Part shown: one piece after another, positions 46,440-57,789 of the stretch
Numbering within the stretch: the first letter of the stretch is position 1
How the letters are laid out: each line of letters starts with the position of its first letter
Program-made: the position numbers and the translations under genes
Notes under the pieces: model-generated
What the model was told of the DNA's origin: nothing
What the model saw: the letters and a program-made list of their open reading frames with translations, nothing else
Database searches by the model: none
Assembly: GCA_013339895.1 (NCBI GenBank)
Contig: JABACO010000006.1
Location: 6,121,893-6,185,892, forward strand
Reading direction: 5' to 3'
DNA length: 64,000 nt
Source: Ephydatia muelleri
Taxonomy: Eukaryota > Porifera > Demospongiae > Spongillida > Spongillidae

Positions 46440-48580
46440 GCTTCACTCTTTAAAGAGAGTAAAGCACTGAAGCTCAATCTCTGAAGAGTGGCGTTCATTC
46501 TGTGGACAAACTATTGGTTGAATTTAGGGGTGCCTGACGCTATATAGTGTCGCAGAAGTGACGATTACTTATCGTGATTGAACCTCGCTGAAGTTAGCCT
46601 AAATTCCACAGCCTCGCGGCTGAGTGCATTCATAAGTTATATGACGTCTCCGCTGAGCTTATCTTGTACTGTACTGCAATTTTTAATGGTTTGATGATTA
46701 GCGGTCTGCCTGGCAGGCACAGAATTGGCACAATTGGAGTAACGGAACTAGTAAAGTATTATACTGCACTTGCACTTGCTGTATTGCTACGTGTTTGCAT
46801 GTTGTATGTATTGATTATACTTGTAATAACATAATAATGCATGTATTTGAGCAAGCTGGTCCAGCCAGCCAACCAACATGGTTATTTATAAACACTATAC
46901 ATTATGATTTATCATGTAAACAGAAAACAGTTGGTAGTGTGTGATTAAGGAAGTGTTTTATTGCTTTCTTTCTCTCAAGGTTAAATGTGTCCATCAGTAG
47001 AGCTACGACAATCTGGAAATGTATAGAATTTACACATTGTGATTTACGTTCTATTTTCTACCATTGATACATTAACTCACCTCTGGCCAAACTACACACT
47101 TGTTTAATAAAGACAACGACAGTGCAGTCTGTTTTTTTTTTTTTACATCACAGTCAAGTTCTTGAAGAATGTAAAACACTTCTAATACCTGTAAATGGGA
47201 GGAATGTTCCTAATGTCAAATTGATGATATGGGTGAGAATTGTGTACCTTGTCAGAACCTTCTAGAAGAGGCCAGTACAAATCTTCTTTATGCAGCTGTT
47301 TAATTTCATTGAAGTAGATTTGAAGATCTGATAGCCAGTACTGTATCTTTACTCAAGATGGCCCGGAGGGTCGGCTAAAGGATATGAATAAATTTTTATT
47401 TGCATCAATACTTATTACAGTTTAAACCTCAAGATCATTCACAACGTTTCGTGTTGTGTGTCTTGGAAATGGATAATGCTTTCTTGAAAATTAGTACTGG
47501 ACATTTAGTAAAGTTCAAATCACTATATCCAGAAATGCGCGGTCAAAGGGAATTGACAATTGTTGCGGTTTGTACATTCGCGTATACTTCCGGCCATAAC
47601 TCCTATAGAAAATGAACGGCTGTTTATAAACTTGATTGTTACTTAATAACGTAATAGGGTACAACTTTTGTGTCTATCAACGTACGATCTTGATTTAGCT
47701 GAACAAAAAACAACTACTTTGTATGGAAAATTGTTGTAGTTTTTGTGAAAACAGCACTTTCCATAGAGATGTATGGAAAATCAACTTTTGCACACCTAAT
47801 TGATGTATTCTGCAGCTCATAATTCTTACACCAGTTTAGATTCAGATTTTGTGGGCCCCCAGAATAAGAGATCATGCAGTTGTATTATTTTTAGAGGTAT
47901 TTTAAAACATTTACCTAGTATAGATTTTGGCCATTTGAATTTTAAATTGTTGTGTACTAGGATTCAATTAGCGCCATGTTGTTGAGTATTTTTAATGTGG
48001 CTTCCATGGATACGGATATATGGCGACATGCAACACAATTAATTAACTGGTACGCTAGCTTATCTGAACCTGCGTCAGCAGGTTCAATATAGGATTGATT
48101 GAGGAATGATGAATGTCATTAAAAATTTTAAATCGCGTCGGGAGGGACAACGGAGAAACGGATCACTTATCTCTTTGCAGCAATCGAACGACAACATCAA
48201 GATCTACGTTTTGATGCTAGTTTCATTTCATAAAACTATGCGCTTCTAGACAAACAAAGAACCTGTTTCTCGTGCCCATGCCCAAAAAAATTGTTGGTCG
48301 TCGTCGTCGTCGTCGTCTTCCTTAGGAAGGTATAACTTGAGCTACGAAGGGTTTTAAAGAACGGCAATAGTACCAATCTCTTCAGAATTTACCGGCACGG
48401 TGCCCCTTAAGGTCATATCACATCTACCAAAAGTAGCAAGCATAATATAGGAATTAATTTTAAATAATGATGTATTTAATAATGTTATACAGTATAAATG
48501 CTCCAACCTGCACTAAATTTATTTGGTGTTCCTATCGCAGTTTAGTACTTACTTTTGTTAGTGAAGTTGTTTTTTTTTTT
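46440..48580. other. No gene seen
   Basis: AT-rich sequence with short frames only. It holds a small hairpin GAACCTGC/GCAGGTTC near 48067-48086 and a (CGT)8 run near 48298-48320. Confidence 0.5.
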
Positions 48581-48581
48581 A

Positions 48582-50193
48582 ATGCCTTCGCGTAATCGAA
48601 AGAAGAGATGTAAGCAACGAGCGGAATACCTCCAAAAACGAGAAGATATTTTATCACAAGAGAACAAGGCTAAAGCCCGAGAGCGCTACAAGGCCGACCC
48701 TGAAAAGAAGAAGGCCTCTGTACGCGACACCTACAACGCAAATGCTGTATCTAAGCGTGCTGCTAAAAGGCAGCGATATCAAGAGGACGTCGAGGAGAAC
48801 CGTGCTGCTAAAAGGCAGCGATATCAAGAGGGCGTCGAGGAGAACCGTGCTGCTAAAAGGCAGCGATATCAAGAGGGCGTCGAGGAGAACCGTGCTGCTA
48901 AAAGGCAGCGATATCGAGAGGGCCTCGAGGAGAACCGTGCTGCTAAAAGGCGGATATACAGGGGCAATTCAGCTACCATTAAGGCAGCTAGAAGGAGTCG
49001 GTATTGGAAGGGAACTACCACTACCACCCAAAGGTATGTTATAGCATGCTGTATGTAGCATTTAAAATCTAAGGGCTGCTTTGCACATGGCTCATGGCTT
49101 CCCTGTCATGCACATTTCTTGTATGCCTGCATACCGTATTATCAGATGTACAGTAAGGCTTCCCAGTTTCCTTGTACATGTAAAGGTCACTGTTTGTACA
49201 AAAGGTATTTGTGCATGCATCTGTGTCTGTACATTAGTTATCTGATGTTGAAGAAAGGACTAGACACGTGTTTATAGTACAAGTCTGTCATGCGCATCCA
49301 CCCTTTGCTGCAGCTGTGTTTAATTGTTATCAGATGTACAGTAAGGCTTCCCACAAGTAAAAGTTCCCCCATGTACATGTAAAGGGTTAGGTCAATCTTT
49401 GTACATGTCACGTTGTTTTAAAGGTCCACTACACGTGTGTACAGAAGTGTTACCCAAAATTGAGTTGTATGAAAATGAAATAATTCATGTAATGCGCAAT
49501 TGGTGAAATGTTTTGATGCATGTATAAGGCATAATGTGTGGTAAAATAAAAGTACTGCAACCCTATCTTCTCCCATATAGTTACTCCCTGTTTGAGCCCA
49601 ACTCTCGCACACTAGCAGAGTATGGAGTGAGTCTTGAAAAAGCAATTCTTAGGGATAGTGAGCTTCTCAGTGAAGTAAACAATGCTTTTTGCAATAGCCA
49701 TCCATTGCTAGCTCAAAAGGTTGTTACAAGATCTGCCCGTGCAGCAGTAAGTAAGATTAGTGCAGATGCATTACTTGCTAAAGCAATAAGTGTACGAAGA
49801 TCACAGGCAGGGTCACTGCTAAAAACTATCCGTAAGGTTAATGCAAAGAAGTTGCAAGAGAGTGATATTTTAGTCGGGCATAGGTTTCATGCTGCTGGGG
49901 CTGAACCTTACTTATTTGATAATTCATACACTCACACAAAACAGCATGGAGCCATTCCAGTAGACCTCAATGGTAGGTGTGTAGTGGCAGAGGAGATAAA
50001 GGACAGGGATAAGGTTACCATGCGCCCTTTGAAATGGAAATGTACAAATGAGTGTCGCAAGCTCACTAGTGAAGAAGTAGCAATAGTGTTAAAAACAAAT
50101 TCATTGTTCCAAAAGTCCATTGTGCACAACTTATACTCTCATGTTTGCAACAATTATAGCATGGTATATATACATCACAATGGCAGATCTTGA
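48582..50193 (+). mobile_element. Helitron-type protein, N-terminal fragment (two exons)
   Basis: Exon 1 starts MPSRNRKKRCKQRAEYLQKR at 48582 and ends at donor GTATGT after 49033. It contains four to five 15-residue repeats (AAKRQRYQEGVEENR, 45 bp). Exon 2 starts after acceptor CCATATAG at 49581 with YSLFEPN. It runs through RRSQAGSLLKTIRKVNAKKL, AGAEPYLFDNSY, AIPVDLNGRCVVAEEI and WKCTNECRKLTSEEV. I recall this order (EPYFYD, IPVDKDGRCVIAEEI, CSSECKPVT) from the N-terminal part of large sponge/cnidarian Helitron-like proteins. The similarity stops near 50110 and the helicase/Rep parts are absent, so this is a truncated copy. Confidence 0.6.
48757..48950 (+). repeat. 45-bp in-frame tandem repeat, about 4.3 copies
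   Basis: GTGCTGCTAAAAGGC recurs at 48757, 48802, 48847, 48892 and 48937. Each unit encodes AAKRQRYQEGVEENR, a charged, probably helical repeat. Confidence 0.9.
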
Positions 50194-50329
50194 GTAACTG
50201 CTGTCATTTACAAAAATAAATTTCCATAGGTGATAGGCCTAGTGGCAGAAGCTAGATAGTTAACAGCACAATATATCAGATGTGCTAATTTCAACACCAC
50301 TGCACCTGCATGCACCTCAGGTCATGTGA

Positions 50330-50485
50330 TTGGATGAAATTCTACCAATAGAATTTTAGCACACCTACACACACACACACACACTCCACCCCTCCCCCTC
50401 AGTATGTGATGGCATGCATGAAAAAGCGACCAATCAGTGAATAGACGGATGAAATTAGACCAATAGAATTATAGCACAGCTAGAA
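50330..50485. repeat. Direct repeat of a ~35-bp phrase
   Basis: GGATGAAATTCTACCAATAGAATTTTAGCACA-like sequence occurs near 50333 and 50446, each with CCAAT. It could be promoter-related for the ORF at 50611 but this is not shown. Confidence 0.4.
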
Positions 50486-50610
50486 AACGTGGCTGTGCAT
50501 GTATACCGGTATAAACCAACGACCCGTAGAATAGCACATTTCTCTCTTGAAAAAAATACAAAGGTAAATACTAAATTTTTTACAAGTTGTTTCAATACTC
50601 TGTCATGTAG

Positions 50611-51111
50611 ATGGCTGAAGAAGTCGGGAAAGAATTTTTTGATGACTCTGAAGGAGAGGAGGAGGTCGAGGAAGCACATGCATCCTCCTTCATCACAACT
50701 TCTGCCCCCGCCAGCGCTAGCCCCACCACCAGCAGCAGCGCTGCCCCCGCCAGCGCTAGCCCCACCACCAGCAGCAACGCTAGCCCCACCATCAGCAGCA
50801 GCGCTGCCCCCGCCAGCGCTAGCCTCACCGCTGCCCCCACCAGCGCTAGCCCCACCACCATGGCCAGCAGCAGCGCTGCCCCCCCCCCCCCCCCCCCCCC
50901 CTCAGAGCTAGTCCCACCACCACCACCAGCAGCGCCCCTCCCACCGCCAGTACCAGTTCTGCCCCCGCCACTGCTCCCCCCAATGCTGCCCCCGCCTTTT
51001 TTTCCTGCCCCCACCACCCGCATGGCCATACCCAAGGGGGGAGGGGGGGGGGGGGGGGGGGAGAAGAGGAAGAGGAGGGAGAAGAGGCCGAGGAGGCGGC
51101 AAAATAATTAA
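50611..51111 (+). CDS. Ala/Ser/Pro-rich low-complexity protein with acidic head and basic tail
   Basis: 166 codons, beginning MAEEVGKEFFDDSEGEEEVE right after a CATGTAG acceptor-like site. The middle is built of degenerate APASASPTTSSS repeats and then a polyproline stretch from a poly-C tract near 50881. A poly-G tract (~51038) encodes glycines, followed by a basic end (EKRKRREKRPRRRQNN). A disordered chromatin- or nucleic-acid-binding protein is possible. Homopolymer length decides the frame, so the ORF could be an assembly accident. No homologue is recognised. Confidence 0.35.
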   Translation: MAEEVGKEFFDDSEGEEEVEEAHASSFITTSAPASASPTTSSSAAPASASPTTSSNASPTISSSAAPASASLTAAPTSASPTTMASSSAAPPPPPPPSELVPPPPPAAPLPPPVPVLPPPLLPPMLPPPFFPAPTTRMAIPKGGGGGGGGEKRKRREKRPRRRQNN

Positions 51112-51248
51112 TTATATTAAAAACAATTATACGTACCATTTTTAATAAATTATGTGTTCGTTAATTTATTACTTTTCATTATTAAAGTCGTATTGTAAAA
51201 ACAAAGCGTTTAGAAATTCTTTGACACGGAGAAAAAAAAACTTATGAA

Positions 51249-51545
51249 ACAAGTAAATAAAAACATTCTCTAACGAGAAAGTTGGTGGGCATATAGGATT
51301 GACAATGTTGGTGTAAAAAGCACGGAAACAAGTGTGACAGAAATGTTACTGGAAAATTGAAATAGGCCTATATTTAGCCCATTTTCTGAGGCGTGCGCTC
51401 CCTAAATGTGACTGGGCTAAATATAGGCCTATTTCAATTTTCCAGTAACATTTCTGTCACACTTGTTTCCGTGCTTTTTACACCAACATTGTCAATCCTA
51501 TATGCCCACCAACTTTCTCGTTAGAGAATGTTTTTATTTACTTGT
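51249..51545. repeat. Perfect 133-bp inverted repeat with 31-bp spacer
   Basis: Arms 51249-51381 and 51413-51545 are identical in inverted orientation at every base I compared. The spacer is 31 bp (TTTTCTGAGGCG...). Any transcript through it would fold to a 133-bp hairpin. There is no clear target duplication and no coding content. Perfect identity implies a recent origin, continued correction or an assembly artefact. Confidence 0.95.
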
Positions 51546-52350
51546 ATAGTATGGGTTACTTAGCTAGCTTAGCGTATATATATGCATACGCTATAGTTAA
51601 GTTGCTGAGTAGTACTAGCTAGAGCTCTAGTATAACTGGCTCGAGCTCGAGTCCAGGACATCTATTCGATATTCGCTGGCTGTACCAAGGACTACTAATT
51701 ACTAGCATTAGTTAGGTACGTTACAATTCTGCAAATAATTGGCCGCCATCTTGTTCGTAAAATTTGCGTCCAAGTTTTCAACACTCTTCGCGTATGCATG
51801 ATATAGGGTACCTCCTGTTGGTTCACGGCGTAGCATTTATGGCAGTTGCTTAGTTACTGACAAAGTAGACAGATTCCTCTTCGGTAATCTGTATTGACTT
51901 CAAAAAATAAACTCTCGTCTTAACAGTATTACCGTTACTAAAAATGACACATCTTTAACGTATCAGAACACCCAGATTCGAGATTCAGACCACTTAGAAA
52001 AGTATCTGGACTCGTAATACTGTTTATTATCTTGTGTTTGACAAAATTTCGAGACAATCTGACGATTCCAAAAGAAGTTGTAACGCCCGACGTTTGGTAT
52101 ATGTTCACCTCTATTATTACAATATTATCTATCTTGGTTAGTTGTTACGCTCGTATAATTGTATATTGTTTGACTAACTTTTTGTTCTCTATTTCAGTAG
52201 AGGACCATCCCAGGGCATGAGGCATTGGTGACATCACAAAAGAACGGATGGTATAGAACTAGAAGACAATAAGTAGCTTTGCGAAGCGCAGCCAGCACGC
52301 AGAACGGCTTTATTGTTCCGAGCAATGGTGCATTGTTAAACGTATGCATT
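51546..52350. other. No gene seen
   Basis: Short frames only. A TTTCAG acceptor near 52197 may belong to the following coding pieces. Confidence 0.4.
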
Positions 52351-52373
52351 TATTCTGTGTATTATTTTGAAGG

Positions 52374-52888
52374 AGTAGATACTACACTAAAAAAATTGAG
52401 AGAGCCACCATTAGATGAAGAACAGTTTAGGGATATGATGAAAGCATGCCTGGAAGGAATAATTGGAAAGGCAATATAAGAAGTACTTTGAGTGTGAAAT
52501 TACAGAGCAGTTAAGAAAAGAGACAGAGTCAGCAAGGTCCCATAATATTGATGCTGAAGAAATTATGGGAATGTTTAGTGCAACCAAGAAAAAATCACCA
52601 AATGCTACTCTATGTTATACTTCCTGCAAAATGAGGGCACTAAAAAACAGGACTTTAAAGTACTTAGATAACTTGGAAAAAGATACTAGAGATAATGTCC
52701 TGAAGAAAGCTGTGCTACTTGGACGAGAACAAAGGAAATCAAGAAAGGAGTTGTTGCGGAGACAATTGGAGAAGCAACAGGCAAAAGATACATCTACAAG
52801 AAAGAAATTGGAGCGCAGACTGAAGAACATTGATATAGATAAAATTAGAGATGAATTCCATGATCTGGAGGACAATTTTAAAAATTAG
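52374..52888 (+). pseudogene. C-terminal coiled-coil tail of an unrecognised mobile-type protein
   Basis: A first frame (52374-52479) reads VDTTLKKLREPPLDEEQFRD. A second, overlapping frame (52463-52888) reads QYKKYFECEITEQLRKETES. It goes on through ATKKKSPNATLCYTSCKMRA and NRTLKYLDNLEKDTRD, then a long Lys/Arg/Glu coiled coil (RKSRKELLRRQLEKQQAKDT). The PNAT...N.T..WL-like tail followed by a charged helix is familiar from transposase-like proteins of cnidarians and sponges (recollection). The join needs a frame change or small intron. The catalytic part is not present upstream. Confidence 0.35.
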
Positions 52889-52889
52889 A

Positions 52890-53599
52890 AAATCTTACTG
52901 CCATAATGCATTGGTTACAATATCTGTCATGCTTGGTTTGACGATGGACAAAGTGTATTGTATAATGGGGAAATCGAAAAGGTAAAGATGAAGACAAAAC
53001 AATATGTTATTGCCTATTGGTCAAAACGAAACATACGAAGATGCAGAAGACTTTATTATGTCCATCTATGATCTTGCAGCAGATCTTATCTTAGATGACT
53101 TAACAATAGAATAAACTATATCAGGCCTGTAACGTGTTTGATGTTTTTGTATGTATTTTTTGTTCTTCAAACTCGCCGAGAAAGGGGAGTGATTATTGCA
53201 TGATTTTTATCCTTGAATAAAGATATTCAATACAAGAACCCATTTCCTATTGTGACAGAAAGATAAACAGTATAATTTCATCAATACGTTGCGAATTTCA
53301 TGCGATTTCTTAATACGCAGAATGGGTCGCACGGTTCTCATTGACGTCCGTGACGATAATTTTTGCTCTTTAAAAGGCGATAACTTTTTAAATATTAAAC
53401 ATCTGCACTGTGCTGGAAAGTGCTAACGAATCATTTTTTTCCCCTGGGTGTAAGCGTATCAGTGCACATTTCTGGATATGCTGTAAAGTGCTTACTCTAA
53501 GGTTTTTCTTTTGAAGTTCTCCATGTAAAAAGACTTTCCCCTTCTCAGTGCAAATATGTCGTTTGGATCAGGTGCATTCCTCCTAAAATCAGGCACTAG
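52890..53599. other. No gene seen
   Basis: AT-rich sequence; AATAAA occurs near 53214-53220 and may end transcripts of the preceding frame. Confidence 0.4.
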
Positions 53600-55402
53600 A
53601 AAATATTGGGGAACACCAGCATTGAGATACCATCAGTGTCACTGTTGCAATCAGTGTCATTTTCAGCTTCAGCATAACTGTCATCCTCATCATCAGCTGC
53701 ATCAATATCAGATTCCAAACTTTCAGCATGGGACTCTGAGGTGAAGAGTGACATGGCAGCACAGGTTGAAAAGTCTCACCTTGATTTAGCTTTGCACAAA
53801 TTGTGTGTAGGCAATTTCACTTCTTCATTATGATCCTGTGTACATAGGAGGCATACTTGAGATTAAACACATGCATTACATGTATGCTGCTGCTTTTCTC
53901 CACTATGTGTGTAGGTCTTCAATAAAGCTGTCCTGGTTTATCCATAGCACCACAGTGACAACGCAGGTTTGGAATGTACAATATCCATATGCTTAAAAAT
54001 AACAGGAGTATTTACATTTTTTGAGCCAATGTCCCTAAAATGCAAAACAGCAGCACTTATTTAAACTCGACAAACCACGTGCCATTGCATGAACCCAAGA
54101 AGGATTCATTCTGTCACTGCAAGCAAGGAGATCCCACTGTGCCTTTGATATGCAAAATAGCCCATGCTTCTCAAGATTCTTTGTAAATTCACTGCCAACA
54201 GGTGTATAATTTGAATCAGTCAGACATTCTGTTGTTTGTTGCAACACAAAACATAATTAATTTCTAAACATGAAAGAAATACACTTGGCTGCTAAAATCA
54301 CTGCTAGGTGATGGCCTCAACAATATATCTGAGATGAATAATTTAATGCATAGATTATACAGTGCATACACAGGAGCATGCATGCAGATATTCAAGACAT
54401 CAACTGGACTATTAAATGGCACAGAATATTTAAATGAATACATTATTAGAAAGCATGTAGAATTTAATCTTCATTTGTGCATAACAATAGTAAGTATGAG
54501 ATACTTAATCCTGTTTTATAGCGATGCAATATTTGTATTTGCATAGAGGGCAAGCAATTTGACATTTTTTTGCATTTATTTTTTCCATCCCAAGCTACAA
54601 GTGATTGTACCTCTTGTTGTAATGTGTGACCACGGACAATTCCATGTGATGAATCATGCTTGTAGATGAGCAGCAGTATACACCTCTGACCTTCGTTGTA
54701 AAATGGAGTAGCAATGTGATGTTCAGTACAAAGTTGGCATTTGTAAACCTCCATTCTATTACTTTCCTCTTCAGATACTCCAACACAACAGCCATGATAC
54801 CATTCCCCACAGAAGTCACATCCGATCATGAACATAGTTTAAGATTATCATATGACTTTCTTAATAAAGGCACTATAATTCAATTACTTTGCTGAATCTA
54901 AAGGTTTTCGGCATATTCAATGCACCAGAACTTGAGACTCATCCTTCACTGGGACAGATCTGCTTTCATTGTACAAAATGTATTTATAATAAATATACAT
55001 TATTATTATATACGTGTGCACATGTTATGGCATATGCAAATCTAACCTTGCATCCTCTGCACAGACGTGATACTGGTCAAGTAATTCAACCTCACACAAT
55101 ATAATGTTCTACTATGAATCAGACTTCATAACTGCTTACCGTGTCTTCCACTTGTATCTCCCCCATCCCATCCTTCACCTCCTCACTAGTAACCTCATCC
55201 TCCAACTTCTGACTGTCCTCCACCTCCTCACTAGTCATCATGTCCTCCACCCTCTCACTAACCATCGTCCTCTCACTAGCCATTGTGTCCTCCTCCTCCT
55301 TGACAGTAGCCAGTTCATCCTCTACCTGCTCATTACACACCACAAGCTCATTAGACATCACGTGCTCCACCTGCTCATTAAACGTCAGACGTTTGTGCTC
55401 AC
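53600..55402 (-). CDS. PHD-finger-containing gene pieces (minus strand)
   Basis: Several exon candidates, 5' to 3'. Exon 55402-55140 (acceptor ACTTGTAG, donor GTAAGC) is highly acidic with repeated EEVED-like units, beginning EHKRLTFNEQVEHVMSNELV. A small piece near 55100-55050 follows. An exon from about 54840 to 54691 (donor GTCAGA) carries MIGCDFCGEWYHGCCVGVSE and then YKCQLCTEHH, the second half of a PHD zinc finger (CxxC, WYH, CxxC). A frame at 54247-54035 begins LQQTTECLTDSNYTPVGSEF. A last acidic piece near 53760-53610 reads SLESDIDAADDEDDSYAEAE. PHD fingers bind histone tails, but some mobile elements also carry them. The first zinc-binding half is not located, so the model is incomplete. 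Confidence 0.4.
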
Positions 55403-55423
55403 CTACAAGTCAACCACAACCAT

Positions 55424-55660
55424 GTTTTCTATACCTCCTCCTACTCCCCCTACCTCTTCCTCCTCTTCCTCCTCTTCCTCCTCCTCCTTCTCTTCTCCTC
55501 TCCCCCTTCCTCCTCCCTCTCCTCTTCCTCCATCTCCTCCTCTCCCTCCTCCTCCTCCTCTTACCTACCATCCTTCTTCCTCCTTCAACCTTCCTTCCCA
55601 TTGCATCCACCCCTCCCCCTCCTCATCCCCTCCCTCCCATCCTCCCTTCCTCCTCACCCC
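55424..55660 (+). repeat. Polypyrimidine tract (CCTCCTCTT units), arm of a large inverted repeat
   Basis: About 240 bp nearly all C/T. With the preceding phrase at 55391-55440 it is the inverted counterpart of the purine-rich region ending at 57235. Confidence 0.85.
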
Positions 55661-55769
55661 TAAAAAGAAGTATCATGCACAAGCAGCAGTGTTACCTACT
55701 AAGGAGGGTCAGCCAGGACAATCAGAGAAAGCACAACCAAGTGATCAAGATATCTCTTAGACTTTAGCT

Positions 55770-55918
55770 AGTCCATGTGGATGGTGCTACTGAACCAGGG
55801 AAAAGAAAAAGAAGGAAGAAATCCGAGCTGACTTTGTCCTTTGTATGCACAATGTGTGATAAGAAATATGATACCAGTTCTGCTCTGCACACGCATCAAC
55901 GTAAAATTGATGAATGAA
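55770..55918 (+). CDS. Short frame with a degenerate C2H2-like finger
   Basis: After a TTAGCTAG acceptor-like site the frame reads VDGATEPGKRKRRKKSELTL, then SFVCTMCDKKYDTSSALHTH, ending QRKIDE and a stop. CxxC and the first histidine fit a C2H2 finger, but the second histidine is missing before the stop. It could be the last exon of a small zinc-finger gene or a relic. Confidence 0.3.
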
Positions 55919-55919
55919 T

Positions 55920-56590
55920 GATAAGAGACATGTGTCCAAAGAAAAATTCAGCTTTAACTATTGGTATTGCAAGTCATGCAGTGTACTGTAAATTTGCAAG
56001 CACTATGAATCATTTTGGTACTTCAGCATAGACATGCAATGTATGATGGGTGGGGGAGATGTAGCAATATAACCTATGTTTGGTTAAAAAGGTGACAATG
56101 CAACAAACTAGGGCACTGCCAACAATTAGGCAGGGACATCAGATGTTACACCCCCACACCTCCTCCTGTTTCCCCCTCTCCTTATTTGCAGTGTACTTTC
56201 CTTAGTGCTATGACATGCATACATGCAGTTCAAAACTACTTTTTCCAACCTCCATGAAGAACATGTACAACGTACCTGTGATTCTGTGTCCCTGTAGCGT
56301 TACCATCATTTGGCTTGCTTGTCTATGTAAACCATTGACCACCTACTTTCTGTACTGATAAGGGTTTTTAATAATATTCAGAAAAGCTTACACTACCTCT
56401 TGTAGAGTTCAATCTCAACAAAATTCTAGTGCAAGCTCTGTATCTCTTGTAGTAGCCTTTTCTGACTGCATGTAGCCTGCAAATCCCAAAAATACATTCC
56501 ACTGCCTGATATATATATATTGGGGATGGAACACTTCCTTTGAAACCATAGTTATAGTGGTAAATAATACAAACCATCCCTTACCAAGGG
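55920..56590. other. No gene seen
   Basis: Lies in the centre of the large inverted duplication. Short frames only. Confidence 0.4.
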
Positions 56591-56594
56591 GTGG

Positions 56595-57235
56595 ATGTAC
56601 ACTGTAATGGGAAGGAAGGTAGGAGGAGGAGGGGAGGAGGAGGAGGTGAGGATGGGAGGGAGGGGAGGAGGAGGGGGAGGAGGGGGATGCAATGGGAAGG
56701 AAGGTTGAAGGAAGAGGAGGAAGAGAGAGGGTGGAGGTGAAGGGGGAGGGTGGATGCAATGGGATGGTAGGTAAGAGGAGGAGGAGGAGAAGGGAGAGGA
56801 GGAGATGGAGGAAGAGGAGAGGGTAGAGGAAAAGAGAAGGAGGAGGAGGAAGAGGAGGAGGAGGTAGGGGGAGTAGGAGGAGGTATAGAAAACCTGGTTG
56901 TGGTTGAGAGGAGGAAGAGGAGGAAGAGGGGTGAGGAGGAAGGGAGGATGGGAGGGAGGGGAGGAGAAGGGGGAGGAGGGGGATGCAATGGGAAGGAAGG
57001 TTGAAGGAAGAGGAGGAAGAGAGAGGGTGGAGGTGAAGGGGGAGGGTGGATGCAATGGGATGGTAGGTAAGAGGAGGAGGAGGAGAAGGGAGAGGAGGAG
57101 ATGGAGGAAGAAAAGAGGGTAGAGGAAAAGAGAAGGAGGAGGAGGAAGAGGAGGAGGAGGTAGGGGGAGTAGGAGGAGGTATAGAAAACCTGGTTGTGGT
57201 TGACTTGTAGGTGAGCACGAACGTCTTGTGCAAGC
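56595..57235. repeat. Polypurine region with a 296-bp tandem duplication, inverted arm
   Basis: GGAGGA-type units with two copies of a block containing AAGGTTGAAGGAAGAGG (56701 and 56997, 296 bp apart). The end, ATAGAAAACCTGGTTGTGG and CTTGTAGGTGAGCACGAACG (57180-57225), is the inverted copy of 55391-55435. Long Pro/Ser/Leu frames on the minus strand arise from the repeat. Confidence 0.85.
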
Positions 57236-57503
57236 GATAGTGTGGCAACTGCATGGCCATCCTAGCAGAGGGATGGAAGGGGGGAGGGGGAGTGAATGTA
57301 CCACGTGCTAACATACATGTACCAGATATGTGAGAATGTATATCCATCGATGCACCTTCCACACATATAATCCATGTACCACATACATGTACATGTACAG
57401 TGTAAATTAATGCACAAACAGCTCAGCTTAAGATTAATGGCACATATTTCTAGACACACTGACAACAGCTTATCAAGTCATAATGGACACACGCTCCTAC
57501 TCA

Positions 57504-57715
57504 CCACTATGTCAATGTCATAGAACTCCATGTTCATCATTGGGGGCAACATGACCAAGTGGTGGGGAATGCCATAGATATGAACGTCAAGCACCAGTGT
57601 CTCCTCCCATCTGGGTGTGACAGGTGCTCTTGCATTCCAGCAATAGGATGCAATAAGAAACTGGGAGTGGTGGATGGACAGGAGGATCTCTGAAGTGGAG
57701 AGGACCGATCTTGTG
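57504..57715 (-). CDS. Ferlin-like C2 domain exon
   Basis: Minus-strand exon from a CTCCACTTCAG acceptor near 57697 to donor GTGAGT near 57503. It reads EILLSIHHSQFLIASYCWNA, then VTPRWEETLVLDVHIYGIP and LPPMMNMEFYDIDIV. The pattern (NPxWxxTLxFxxxxxYG, PPxxxxExYDxD) matches the middle of ferlin C2 domains, which bind calcium and phospholipid in membrane fusion. The aspartate-bearing loop YDIDIV is at the exon end. Neighbouring exons with the rest of the domain were not found within the window, so it may be an isolated relic or part of a gene with large introns. Confidence 0.45.
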
Positions 57716-57782
57716 CATGTGCACTGAAGTAGAGAGGGCTGATCTTGTGTGCACTGAAGTAGAGAGGGTTGATCTTGTGTGA
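57715..57782 (-). repeat. 30-bp direct repeats duplicating a splice-acceptor-like tract
   Basis: CACTGAAGTAGAGAGGG..GATCTTGTG occurs two to three times in a row upstream of the C2 exon. On the minus strand each unit is CCCTCTCTACTTCAG, like the real acceptor. Confidence 0.8.
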
Positions 57783-57789
57783 CTGATGG

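Noticed and set aside
51249-51545. Ordinary MITE with target duplication
   Set aside because: No matching direct repeats flank the arms, so I report it as an unexplained inverted repeat instead.
56415-57362. 315- and 250-codon Pro/Ser/Leu-rich minus-strand frames
   Set aside because: They follow the polypurine repeat in two frames at once and copy its 296-bp duplication. Composition is that of the repeat only.
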